NCBI GenBank assembly: GCA_029884515.1
Contig: JAOUHR010000049.1
Coordinates: 1-9,199, forward strand
Length of the DNA stretch: 9,199 nt
Origin: Gemmatimonadota bacterium
GTDB taxonomy: Bacteria > Gemmatimonadota > Gemmatimonadetes > Gemmatimonadales > Gemmatimonadaceae
Direction of reading: 5' to 3'
The notes under the pieces were generated by a model, which did no database searches, was not told the DNA's origin, and saw only the letters and a program-made list of their open reading frames with translations. A program made the translations under genes and the position numbers. This document shows, piece after piece, positions 1 through 6,176 of this stretch (positions within the stretch are counted from its first letter, which is position 1; every line of letters starts with the position of its first letter).

Positions 1-717
1 ATGGCGACGATGACACTCGAAGACCTTGCCGCGCAGCTCTCCCGAGCGTTCGGCGACCAGCTGATCGCGGTGGTGCTCTACGGCTCCGCCGCGCGGGGCG
101 AGCACGTGGCAGAGCGCTCCGACTACAACGTGCTGGTGCTGGTACGCACGCTCACGCCCCCGGCCCTCCGCGCGGCCTCGGTGACGGCGCACGCCTGGCA
201 TGCGGCCGGGAACCCGCCGCCCCTCATCCTCACGGAGGCGGAGTGGCGGTCGAGCCGCGACATCTTCGCCATCGAGTACGCCGACATCCTCGAACGGCAC
301 CGCGTGCTCACCGGCGCGCTGCCGGACGGGCCGCGCGCGGTGGCTCCGGAGAACCTCCGGCACCAGCTCGAATTCGAGGCGATGGGGAAGCTGCTCCGGC
401 TGCGGCGCGGCATCCTCGCGAGCAGCGGCGATGGCGCGGAGGGACTGGCACTGCTCGCCGCCGCGCGGAGCGCCGTGCTCGTGCTCTTCCGCACGCTGCT
501 GCGCGTGCATCGCGAGGCGGCGCCAGCAGCCTCCGACGACGTCATCCGGCGTGCGGCGGCGTTGGCGGGCTTCGACCCGATGGTCTTCCTCGACCTCGAG
601 GCGCACGCGCGCGGCACGGCGCGGATCCCGCCGGAGCGCGCTGACGAGGCGCTGGCCGCCTACCACGCCGCGCTCGAGCAGTTCGTCGCGCACGTGGACG
701 GGCTCGCGGCGCAGTGA
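1..717 (+). CDS. Nucleotidyltransferase-fold (MNT/Pol-beta superfamily) domain protein
   Basis: Encodes 238 aa if the ATG at the first base is the true start; the window edge hides any ribosome-binding site or earlier start. Residues 24-48 form the hallmark of the nucleotidyltransferase superfamily: a strand (VVLYGS), the GS pair at 28-29, ARGE, then SDYN followed by the hydrophobic strand VLVLV. The usual catalytic pair is Asp-x-Asp; here it reads Asp41-Tyr-Asn43, so one metal ligand is replaced. A further acidic stretch (IEYADILERH, 91-100) could supply a third carboxylate. Residues about 115-235 are predicted helical, rich in Ala, Leu and Arg, and resemble the C-terminal helical region of stand-alone nucleotidyltransferases. 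I recall related proteins with SDxN at this place, so the change may be a subfamily trait. Substrate unknown: nucleotide transfer or a catalytically weak binding protein are both possible. No HEPN toxin partner lies next to it; the next gene is a LemA protein on the same strand. Confidence 0.82.
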   Translation: MATMTLEDLAAQLSRAFGDQLIAVVLYGSAARGEHVAERSDYNVLVLVRTLTPPALRAASVTAHAWHAAGNPPPLILTEAEWRSSRDIFAIEYADILERHRVLTGALPDGPRAVAPENLRHQLEFEAMGKLLRLRRGILASSGDGAEGLALLAAARSAVLVLFRTLLRVHREAAPAASDDVIRRAAALAGFDPMVFLDLEAHARGTARIPPERADEALAAYHAALEQFVAHVDGLAAQ

Positions 718-743
718 GCGCGCGTTGCCCTACGAACGCGTCG

Positions 744-772
744 CTGACACTTCGTGCGCGCCGAGACGTAAT
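744..772 (+). promoter_or_regulatory. Candidate sigma-70-type promoter for the LemA gene
   Basis: In the 86-nt gap between the nucleotidyltransferase stop and the LemA start, CTGACA (744-749, five of six matches to TTGACA) is separated by 17 nt from CGTAAT (767-772, four of six matches to TATAAT). This would start transcription near 779 and leave a leader of about 25 nt. The gap holds the least GC-rich bases nearby (GTAATTTCA). This is pattern matching only; in high-GC genomes such matches arise by chance, and the gene could instead be co-transcribed with the gene upstream. Confidence 0.35.
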
Positions 773-792
773 TTCACCCAGGTCCCTCACCC

Positions 793-797
793 GGAGA
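793..797 (+). promoter_or_regulatory. Ribosome-binding site that fixes the LemA start
   Basis: GGAGA lies 6 nt before the ATG at 804. The reading frame is open back to 714, but the upstream extension encodes an arginine-rich stretch unlike any LemA protein. The signal peptide starts exactly at the ATG at 804, so this site supports that start. Confidence 0.7.
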
Positions 798-803
798 CGC
801 CCG

Positions 804-1358
804 ATGAAGTCCAAGTGGTTCCTGCTCGCGCTGCCGTTGTCCCTCACGGCGTGCGGATACAACACGATCCAGACGATGGATGAGACGGCGGCCGCCTCGA
901 AGCAGCAGATCGAGGTGCAGCTGCAGCGTCGGGCCGACCTCGTGCCCAACCTCGTGGAGACCGTCAAGGGCTACGCGAAGCAGGAGGAGACGATCTTCAC
1001 CGAGGTCGCGAAGGCGCGCGCCGGCCTCGCGGGCGCGGTGCAGGGCGGCAACATCGCCGAGATGGCGAACGCGAACCAGGCGATGACCGGCGCGCTCGGC
1101 CGGTTGCTCGCGATCGCCGAGGCGTACCCGCAGCTCAAGAGCGACCAGAACTTCCTGCGCCTGCAGGACGAGCTGACCGGAACGGAGAACCGGATTGCGG
1201 TCTCGCGCACCGACTACAACAACGCGGTGCGGGACTACAACGCCTACATCCGCCGCTTCCCCCAGGTGGTCACGGCGAAGGTGATCAGCGCGAAGGCGCG
1301 CGAGTACTTCGAGGTCACCTCGCCCGGGAACCGCGAGGCGCCGACGGTGAAGTTCTAG
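804..1358 (+). CDS. lemA: LemA family protein, predicted lipoprotein
   Basis: Encodes 184 aa from the ATG at 804, the usual size of LemA proteins. The N-terminus MKSKWFLLALPLSLTAC is a lipoprotein signal peptide: two lysines, a hydrophobic core, and the lipobox LTAC with Cys17 as the predicted lipidation site. The rest is the long helical LemA domain. It carries the family signatures RADLVPNLVETVKGYA (43-58), YPQLKSDQNFLRLQDEL (108-124), TENRIAVSRTDYNNAVRDYN (127-146) and the near-terminal FPQVV. LemA proteins are membrane-tethered helical-bundle proteins of poorly known biochemical role, often encoded next to TPM-domain (YgcG-like) proteins or an M48 protease. Neither follows here: the downstream neighbour is a convergent M23 peptidase gene. 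It probably acts at the periplasmic face of a membrane. Family assignment is firm; function is open. Confidence 0.93.
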   Translation: MKSKWFLLALPLSLTACGYNTIQTMDETAAASKQQIEVQLQRRADLVPNLVETVKGYAKQEETIFTEVAKARAGLAGAVQGGNIAEMANANQAMTGALGRLLAIAEAYPQLKSDQNFLRLQDELTGTENRIAVSRTDYNNAVRDYNAYIRRFPQVVTAKVISAKAREYFEVTSPGNREAPTVKF

Positions 1359-1405
1359 GGACGGGCGGGTCGTGCGGGAGGCCGGCACCCGTCGCGGGCG
1401 CCGGG

Positions 1406-1432
1406 AGCGCCACGCGCATCGCGCGTGGCGCT
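1406..1432. terminator. Perfect 12-bp inverted repeat between convergent genes, probable bidirectional terminator
   Basis: AGCGCCACGCGC (1406-1417) is followed by the 3-nt loop ATC and the exact reverse complement GCGCGTGGCGCT (1421-1432). It sits 47 nt after the LemA stop and 8 nt beyond the M23 peptidase stop on the other strand, the expected place for a shared terminator. Neither strand has a clear T-run after the stem, so it is not a classical intrinsic terminator. It could be a U-less terminator, a 3'-end-stabilising hairpin, or a stop used together with Rho. Confidence 0.6.
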
Positions 1433-1440
1433 TCGTGCAC

Positions 1441-2379
1441 CTAGGGCACGACGTCCGGCAGCACGTAGGTGAGTGGATCCACCGGCTTTCCGTTCACGTG
1501 GATCTCGTAGTGCAGGTGCGGCGCGGTGGCGAGTCCCGTGCCGCCCACGGCCGCGATCACCTGGCCGCGCGTCACCCGCTGGCCCGTCTTCACCGCGAGG
1601 CGCGAACAGTGCGCGAAGCGCGTCTGGATCCCGTTGCCGTGGTCGATCACCACCGTGAGGCCGTAGCCCTTGTCATTGGCGGCCAGCACCACCACGCCGG
1701 TCGCCGGGGCCACGATCGGCGTGCCCGTGGGCGCGGTGACGTCGATCCCCTCGTGCGGACGGTTCTCGTGCAGGATCGGGTGGAATCGGCTCTTCGTGAA
1801 CTGGCTCGAGAGCCAGCCCGCGGTGGGCATGATGCTCGGCGTGTTCGCGAAGCGCTCGAAGTTCCGCTGCAGCGTGTCGGAGACGTTGGCGAAGCTCTTC
1901 GAGAGGTCGGAGGCGCGGGCGATGAGCCCCTCGACATCCGGCCGCGTGCTCCAGCCGAGCCGGCCGAGGAAGGGCCGGCGCCGCACCGTCGGGGTGAGGT
2001 CGGCGCCGAGGGAGGCGGTGACGAGCGGTGTCGGGTACTCGGAATCGACGCGGATGGGGCTCGCCTCGATCGGGAGGCCCGCCAGCATGCGCATGCGCTC
2101 GTCCCGCTGGCCGATCACCTTGAGCGTGTCGTCGAGCACCTTGAACCGCGCCTCCACCTGCGCGATCTCCTCCTGCAGCGCCGCATTCTGGGCGGCGACG
2201 AGCCGCGAGCCGGGCGTGCCCCATGGCGTGAACAGCACCGTGACCGCGCCGATGACCAGGAGCAGCGAGATGCCGCCGCCCCAGGCGAGGGCACGGAAAG
2301 TCCAGCCCGGGAGTTCGAACTCCCGGGCTTTCTGGTTCTTGGGCGGGATCAAGAGCAGCGTCCAGCGGCGTCGGTGCAT
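1441..2379 (-). CDS. Membrane-anchored M23 (LytM-type) peptidoglycan endopeptidase
   Basis: Encodes 312 aa from the ATG whose complement is at 2377-2379; a TTG 42 nt upstream in frame is a poorer choice. Layout: a short basic cytoplasmic start, one membrane segment at about 31-50 (LAWGGGISLLLVIGAVTVLF), a coiled-coil-like stretch at about 58-100, a linker, and the M23 domain at about 205-300. Zinc-site residues are present: His209 and Asp213 in PHEGIDVTAP, and His290 in PHLHYE, with the supporting His288 of the HxH pair and His257 in FAHCSRL. With all ligands present it is likely an active zinc endopeptidase that cuts peptidoglycan cross-bridges, acting on the outer side of the inner membrane. 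The architecture (anchor, coiled coil, LytM domain) resembles MepM-like and septal LytM proteins, but no SH3b or LysM domain is seen. It is last in the minus-strand gene series, 55 nt after metG. The ribosome-binding site is weak (GAGAAG directly before ATG). Confidence 0.92.
   Translation of the reverse strand: MHRRRWTLLLIPPKNQKAREFELPGWTFRALAWGGGISLLLVIGAVTVLFTPWGTPGSRLVAAQNAALQEEIAQVEARFKVLDDTLKVIGQRDERMRMLAGLPIEASPIRVDSEYPTPLVTASLGADLTPTVRRRPFLGRLGWSTRPDVEGLIARASDLSKSFANVSDTLQRNFERFANTPSIMPTAGWLSSQFTKSRFHPILHENRPHEGIDVTAPTGTPIVAPATGVVVLAANDKGYGLTVVIDHGNGIQTRFAHCSRLAVKTGQRVTRGQVIAAVGGTGLATAPHLHYEIHVNGKPVDPLTYVLPDVVP
2304..2329. repeat. Perfect 26-bp palindrome inside the 5' coding region of the M23 peptidase gene
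   Basis: The half-site AGCCCGGGAGTTC (2304-2316) is followed immediately by its exact reverse complement (2317-2329) with no spacer. It covers codons about 17-25 of the M23 peptidase (the stretch AREFELPG), just before the membrane segment. As RNA it could form a strong hairpin of at least 10 bp on either strand. On the plus strand it is followed by TTTCTGGTTCTT, which looks partly like an intrinsic terminator opposing antisense transcription. It may be chance imposed by GC-rich codons or a real regulatory or protein-binding element. Confidence 0.75.
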
Positions 2380-2396
2380 CTTCTCAAGATAGGGGT

Positions 2397-2418
2397 TTCG
2401 GGCACCTGGGCACCCGAA
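2397..2418 (-). other. Candidate hairpin in the metG-M23 intergenic gap
   Basis: Read on the minus strand, TTCGGG and CCCGAA (6 bp) bracket TGCCCAGGTG. The stem can extend by two G-U pairs and one G-C pair to about 9 bp with a CCAG loop. It lies 16 nt after the metG stop and 17 nt before the M23 start. There is no T-run after it, so if real it is more likely an mRNA processing, stability or attenuation element than a full terminator. The two G-U pairs exist only in minus-strand RNA, so the longer stem would form only in the metG-M23 transcript. Confidence 0.3.
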
Positions 2419-2434
2419 CAAAATCCGAACAGTG

Positions 2435-3973
2435 TCATCGCAATCCGGTCGGTTCCGGCCGGGGGAAGAGTCCTTCTCCCTTGCTGACGCGCCAGCCGGT
2501 GCAATCGATTCGCTCGGCCGTCACGAACTTCGTCCCGCCGGCGGTCCCGGGGCCTCCCAGGGCGCGCCAGAGGGCCTCGGCCTTCTCCGGCATGACGGGC
2601 GCCAGGTAGACCGCCTGGCGCGCCAGCTGGCGCGCAAGGGTGGCCAGCACGCGCTCGAGCTGCGCGCGGTTCGCCGGGTCCTTCGCCAGGGCCCAGGGCT
2701 TGGTGTCCTGGATGTGCTGGTTGGCGCGTCCGATGGTGCGCTGGATGGCCTCGAGCGCCTCGTGCACGAGGAATCCGCGCGAGCCGTCGAGGGCCCGGCG
2801 GGCCGCCGCGTAGTCGGCCAGGTCGGCGGTATCCACGTCGCCGGCGGCGCCGGCCGGGACGACGCCCGCGCAGTACTTCTCGATCATCGCCGTGGTGCGG
2901 CTCGCCAGGTTCCCGATCCCGTTCGCGAGTTCCGACGTGTAGACGGCCTCGAAGCGCTCCCAGGAGAACGACCCGTCGCCGTCGAAGGGGATGTCGCGGA
3001 GCAGGTAGTAGCGGAATGCGTCGGTCCCGAATCGGGCGATGGCCTCATCGAGCTCGAGCTTCACGCCCGCCGACTTGGAGAAGCGTTCGCCGCCGAGCGA
3101 GATGAACCCGTGTGCCCAGACGCGCTCCGGGAGCGGGAGGCCCGCCGCCATGAGCATCGCGGGCCAGATGACGGTGTGGAAGCGCGTGATGTCCTTCCCC
3201 ACCACATGCACGGTCGCCGGCCATTCGGCCTTGGATCCGGGGAAGAACTGCGCGGTCCAGTAGTTGGGGAGCGCGTCGAACCAGACATAGGTGGTCTGCG
3301 GCTCGCCGGTGGAGAGGGGGCGCGGGAAGGGGACTCCCCAAGCGAACCGCGAGCGGCTCGCCGAGATGTCGTCGAGGCCCTGGTCGAGGAGGGCGAGGAT
3401 CTCGTTCCGCCGCGTGGCGGGGGCGAGGAACTCCGGGTGCGCGGCGAGGTGCGCCTTGAGGGCGGGCGCGTAGCGCGAGAGGCGGAAGAACCAGTTGCGC
3501 TCGGTGACCTCCTCCAGCGTGCGCGTGGGGTGCAGCGTGCACTTCCCGTCGACGATGTCGGCGGGCTGCTTGAAGCTCTCGCAACCGACGCAGTACATGC
3601 CGGTGTAGGAGCGTTCGTAGAAGTCGTCCGGATTGGTGGCGAAGATCCGGTCCAGCAGGCGCTGCACCGCCTCGTGGTGCGTGGGCGTGGAGGTGCGGAT
3701 GAACTGGTCGTGCGAGATGCCGAGCACGCGCCAGGTGGCGGTGAAGCGTTCGGCGACACGGTCCACGAAGGCCTGCGGTTCGAGGCCGGCCTCGGCAGCG
3801 GTGCGCGCGACCTTCTGGCCGTGCTCGTCCATGCCGATGAGGAACCAGACGTCGTCGCCCATCTGGCGGTGGAAGCGGCAGATCGCGTCCGCGCCGATCT
3901 TCTCGAGGGCGTGCCCCAGGTGCGGGTCGCCGTTCGCATAGTCGATCGCGGTGGTGAGGTAGAAGCGCGCCAT
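2435..3973 (-). CDS. metG: Methionine--tRNA ligase (methionyl-tRNA synthetase)
   Basis: Encodes 512 aa and charges tRNA-Met with methionine using ATP in the cytoplasm. The Rossmann catalytic core begins at once: FYLTTAIDYANGDPHLGHA carries the class I HIGH motif as HLGH (18-21), and GMDEHGQK (47-54) is typical of MetRS. The connective domain holds one zinc knuckle of the Cys-x2-Cys...Cys-x2-His form: Cys128, Cys131, Cys145, His148. YVWFDALPNYW (229-239) and VGKDITRFHTVIWPAML (258-274) are strongly conserved. The KMSKS loop appears as RFSKS (297-301), which keeps the Ser-Lys-Ser core. The C-terminal helical anticodon-binding domain runs from about 345 (ELANGIGNLASR) to about 475. There is no C-terminal Trbp111-like tRNA-binding domain, so this is a short form. 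The start is 6 nt after the ricT stop, with no obvious Shine-Dalgarno sequence, which suggests translational coupling. In Bacillus, metS (metG) also lies near ricT. Confidence 0.97.
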   Translation of the reverse strand: MARFYLTTAIDYANGDPHLGHALEKIGADAICRFHRQMGDDVWFLIGMDEHGQKVARTAAEAGLEPQAFVDRVAERFTATWRVLGISHDQFIRTSTPTHHEAVQRLLDRIFATNPDDFYERSYTGMYCVGCESFKQPADIVDGKCTLHPTRTLEEVTERNWFFRLSRYAPALKAHLAAHPEFLAPATRRNEILALLDQGLDDISASRSRFAWGVPFPRPLSTGEPQTTYVWFDALPNYWTAQFFPGSKAEWPATVHVVGKDITRFHTVIWPAMLMAAGLPLPERVWAHGFISLGGERFSKSAGVKLELDEAIARFGTDAFRYYLLRDIPFDGDGSFSWERFEAVYTSELANGIGNLASRTTAMIEKYCAGVVPAGAAGDVDTADLADYAAARRALDGSRGFLVHEALEAIQRTIGRANQHIQDTKPWALAKDPANRAQLERVLATLARQLARQAVYLAPVMPEKAEALWRALGGPGTAGGTKFVTAERIDCTGWRVSKGEGLFPRPEPTGLR

Positions 3974-3979
3974 GCCGGG

Positions 3980-5212
3980 TCAGCCCGCCGGTGCGCCGGG
4001 GGGTGGCGGCGCGCCGCCGTCGCCACCGCCGTCGCCACCGCGGCCGCGCCGTCCCCCGCGTCGGCCGCGACGGCGACGGCCGCGCAGGCGTGCCGAGTCC
4101 GGGGCGTTCGAGGTGTGCTTCGCCTGATCCGCACCCGCCTTCGCGCGCGGGGCGGTGTCGTCGGTCTCTGACGACGCTTCGTCATCGAGATCAGCGGGCC
4201 CGGTCGGTTCCGCGTCAGTCTCCTCCGCGTCCTCCGCGTCCTCCGCGTCCTCCGCGTCCTCGGCGTCCTCGGCGTCGGTCGCGGGGCGGCGCAGCGCGAC
4301 GAGAGCCCCGTGGCCGGCCGCGGCCGACGCACCGGGCGGCACCTCTTCGATGGCTGGCGCCGCATCCCCGACCTCCTTCCGGAACTGCACGAGCGGAATC
4401 GTCCGCATCTCGCCCGCTGCCGTGCGCAGCGTGACGGTGTCGCGGAAGATGTCGTTGCTGACGATCTTCTCCTCGCCGAGCGCCGTGGTGACGACCTTGC
4501 CCTCCTTCGGGAAGCGCTTGCGGGACTGCACGTAGAACTCGTGCTCGTAGCGCAGGCAGCACATCAGGCGGCCGCAGGTGCCGGAGATCTGCGAGGGGTT
4601 GAGGGTCGAGAGGCGCTGGTCCTTGGCACTGCTCGACTTCACGGGGCGGAGCTCGGGGAGCCAGGAGCTCGAACAGAACTGGCGGCCGCAGCGGCCCACG
4701 CCGTCGAGGCGCTTGGCCTCGTCGCGCACGCCGATGTGCCACATGTGCACGCGCGTGGAGAACCGGCGCTCGAGCTGGCGCACCAGCTGCCGGAAGTCGA
4801 CCCGCTCCTCGGCGGTGAAGTAGCAGGTGAGGCGCCGCCGGTCCCACTGCCACTCGGTGTCGGAGACCTTCATGTCGAGCTTGAGCTCGCGGACGATCTC
4901 GAGCGCGGCCTTGCGCACCGCCTCCTCGTCCACGCGCAGCCGCACGGCGGTGTCCACCTCGTGCGGCGTGGCGAGTCGCACGGCGAGGGGGAGCTTGTCC
5001 GGTGCCGCCTTGCCGTGGCTGGTGCCCTGGTGCCGACGATGGGCGAGGTCGCCCACGGAGTGGACGCGCGCCAGGTCCTCGCCGCGTTCCACCTGGACGA
5101 TCACGGCGGTGCGCACGGGCGGCGGGGCCTCGCCCTTCCAGGTGTAGAAGGCGCGACGGTTGCCCTTGAACTCCACCTCGATGACGTGTGTGGCGACGGC
5201 GGTCTCGGTCAC
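3980..5212 (-). CDS. ricT: PSP1-domain protein, RicT/YaaT homologue with long charged C-terminal tail
   Basis: Encodes 410 aa; Bacillus RicT is about 275 aa. Residues about 8-285 form the conserved region. The PSP1 part contains RLTCYFTAEERVDFRQLVRQ (127-146), RVHMWHIGVRDEAKRLDGVG (154-173), the cysteine cluster GRCGRQFC (Cys175, Cys180), and SGTCGRLMCCLRYEH (Cys213, Cys218, Cys219). In Bacillus, RicT with RicA and RicF forms an iron-sulfur complex that helps RNase Y mature mRNAs and affects sporulation, competence and biofilm formation; the cysteines needed for cluster binding appear kept here. No ricA or ricF is visible in the window. Residues about 286-410 are an added disordered tail: (Asp-Ala-Glu)x6 at 313-330, an acidic stretch to about 352, then an Arg/Gly-rich block (376-392) and a Gly/Pro end. 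The start is GTG, overlapping the accA stop as GTGA; the only Shine-Dalgarno-like sequence (GAGGAG) is too close to it, so coupled initiation is likely. Confidence 0.93.
   Translation of the reverse strand: MTETAVATHVIEVEFKGNRRAFYTWKGEAPPPVRTAVIVQVERGEDLARVHSVGDLAHRRHQGTSHGKAAPDKLPLAVRLATPHEVDTAVRLRVDEEAVRKAALEIVRELKLDMKVSDTEWQWDRRRLTCYFTAEERVDFRQLVRQLERRFSTRVHMWHIGVRDEAKRLDGVGRCGRQFCSSSWLPELRPVKSSSAKDQRLSTLNPSQISGTCGRLMCCLRYEHEFYVQSRKRFPKEGKVVTTALGEEKIVSNDIFRDTVTLRTAAGEMRTIPLVQFRKEVGDAAPAIEEVPPGASAAAGHGALVALRRPATDAEDAEDAEDAEDAEDAEETDAEPTGPADLDDEASSETDDTAPRAKAGADQAKHTSNAPDSARLRGRRRRGRRGGRRGRGGDGGGDGGAPPPPGAPAG
4014..4037. repeat. Two tandem copies of a 12-bp unit in the 3' end of ricT
   Basis: CCGCCGTCGCCA occurs at 4014-4025 and again at 4026-4037 without interruption. 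On the coding strand it encodes the Gly/Asp repeat in GGDGGGDGG near the RicT C-terminus. This is likely a replication-slippage product in a low-complexity tail. Confidence 0.7.
4221..4274. repeat. 9-bp tandem repeat, six copies, encoding (Asp-Ala-Glu)x6 in RicT
   Basis: TCCTCCGCG is present four times in exact tandem (4221-4256), followed by two copies with one substitution, TCCTCGGCG (4257-4274). The unit is a multiple of three, so copy-number change would lengthen or shorten the acidic tail without breaking the frame. On the mRNA strand the four exact copies read CGCGGAGGA, each carrying the Shine-Dalgarno-like GGAGGA. Confidence 0.92.
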
Positions 5213-6174
5213 TCCTCGAACGCGCCCATCTTGAGGAACTTCTCGCGTCGGCGGCGGACGAGCTTGTCGGGCTTGAGGCGACGCAGCTCATCAAGGTGCG
5301 TGAGGATGGCGTCGTGCACGTTCCTCGCCGCCTCCTCGTGGTTGGCGTGCGCCCCGCCCAGCGGCTCGGGGATGATCGCATCGATGACGTGCAGGTCGAG
5401 CAGGTCGGGTGCCGTGATCTTGAGGGCGCTGGCGGCCTTCTCGCGCATCTCCGGGCTCTTGCCGTCCTTCCAGAGGATCGCCGCGCAGCCCTCGACGGTG
5501 ATCACCGAGTAGACGGAGTTCTCGAGCATCAGCACGCGGTCGGCGACGCCGAGGGCGAGCGCGCCGCCGGAGCCGCCCTCGCCGATCACGGTGGCGATGA
5601 TGGGCACGGTGAGCTGGCTCATCGCCATCAGGTTCCGTGCGATCGCCTCGGACTGGCCCCGCTCCTCGGCGCCGAGTCCGGCCCAGGCGCCCGGCGTGTC
5701 GATGAAGGTGAGGATCGGCACGTGGAACTTCTCGGCCAGCGTCATCAGGCGGAGCGCCTTGCGGTACCCCTCCGGGTGCGGCATCCCGAAGTTGCGGTGC
5801 AGGTTCTCCTTGGTGTCGCGGCCGCGCTGGTGGCCAATCACCATCACGGTGTCGTCGTCGAGCCGGGCCCAGCCGCCGACGATCGAGGGGTCGTCGCGGA
5901 AGGCGCGATCCCCGTGCACCTCGATGAAGTCGGTGAAGGCGAGCCGGAGGTAATCGAGCGTGAAGGGGCGGCGCGCCGAGCGCGCCACCTGCACCCGCTG
6001 GATCGGGGTGAGGTTGCGATACACGTCCCGGCGCAGTTCGTGCAGCTTCTCCTGCAGCGGCGCGATCTCGGGCACCACGTCGAGCTTCCGTTCCTCCGCC
6101 ACGCGGCGGAGCTCATCGATCTGCTTCTCGAGTTCGGCGATCGGCTTCTCGAACTCCAGGGCGGATGTTCCCAC
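5209..6174 (-). CDS. accA: Acetyl-CoA carboxylase carboxyltransferase subunit alpha
   Basis: Encodes 321 aa, close to the 319 aa of E. coli AccA. With AccD it forms the carboxyltransferase that moves carboxyl from carboxybiotin-BCCP to acetyl-CoA, giving malonyl-CoA for fatty-acid synthesis. The N-terminal helix (ALEFEKPIAELEKQIDELR) is typical. The core has TDFIEVHGDRAFRDD (81-95), GRDTKENLHRNFGMPHPEGY (118-137), FIDTPGAWAGLGAEERGQSE (157-176) and the oxyanion-hole glycine cluster GEGGSGGALALG (198-209), then SVYSVITVEGCAAILWKD. In E. coli the PGA motif is followed by YPG; here it is WAG, a mild change. The start is GTG at 6174, supported by a GGAGG 6 nt upstream. The frame stays open far upstream, but that part is only the shadow of dnaE. 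It lies 2 nt after the dnaE stop and overlaps ricT by 4 nt. accD is not in the window, so the two subunits are encoded apart. Confidence 0.97.
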   Translation of the reverse strand: MGTSALEFEKPIAELEKQIDELRRVAEERKLDVVPEIAPLQEKLHELRRDVYRNLTPIQRVQVARSARRPFTLDYLRLAFTDFIEVHGDRAFRDDPSIVGGWARLDDDTVMVIGHQRGRDTKENLHRNFGMPHPEGYRKALRLMTLAEKFHVPILTFIDTPGAWAGLGAEERGQSEAIARNLMAMSQLTVPIIATVIGEGGSGGALALGVADRVLMLENSVYSVITVEGCAAILWKDGKSPEMREKAASALKITAPDLLDLHVIDAIIPEPLGGAHANHEEAARNVHDAILTHLDELRRLKPDKLVRRRREKFLKMGAFEE

Positions 6175-6176
6175 GG

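Noticed and set aside
714..803. Earlier start for the LemA gene overlapping the nucleotidyltransferase stop (ATGA-like arrangement)
   Set aside because: It would put 30 Arg/Thr-rich residues before a perfect lipoprotein signal peptide. The ribosome-binding site at 793-797 fits the ATG at 804.
2308..2325. GGGAGTTCGAACTCCC resembles a tRNA T-arm
   Set aside because: No acceptor, D or anticodon arms flank it and it lies within the M23 reading frame. The GTTCGAAC core follows from the palindrome.
1372..2487. Plus-strand open frame (371 codons) across the M23 peptidase gene
   Set aside because: The minus strand encodes an intact M23 domain with anchor and zinc ligands. This frame is its shadow and would also run through the terminator hairpin.
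2432..4171. Long plus-strand open frame (579 codons) opposite metG and the ricT end
   Set aside because: It is antisense to a full MetRS with all motifs, has a low-complexity Arg/Gly/Val/Glu composition and no recognisable domain. Such mirrors of real genes are common at high GC.
5209..5218. GAGGAG before the ricT GTG as a normal ribosome-binding site
   Set aside because: It abuts the GTG with about one base of spacing, too short for usual use, and no better start codon exists at the right distance. Coupling to accA termination is the simpler reading.
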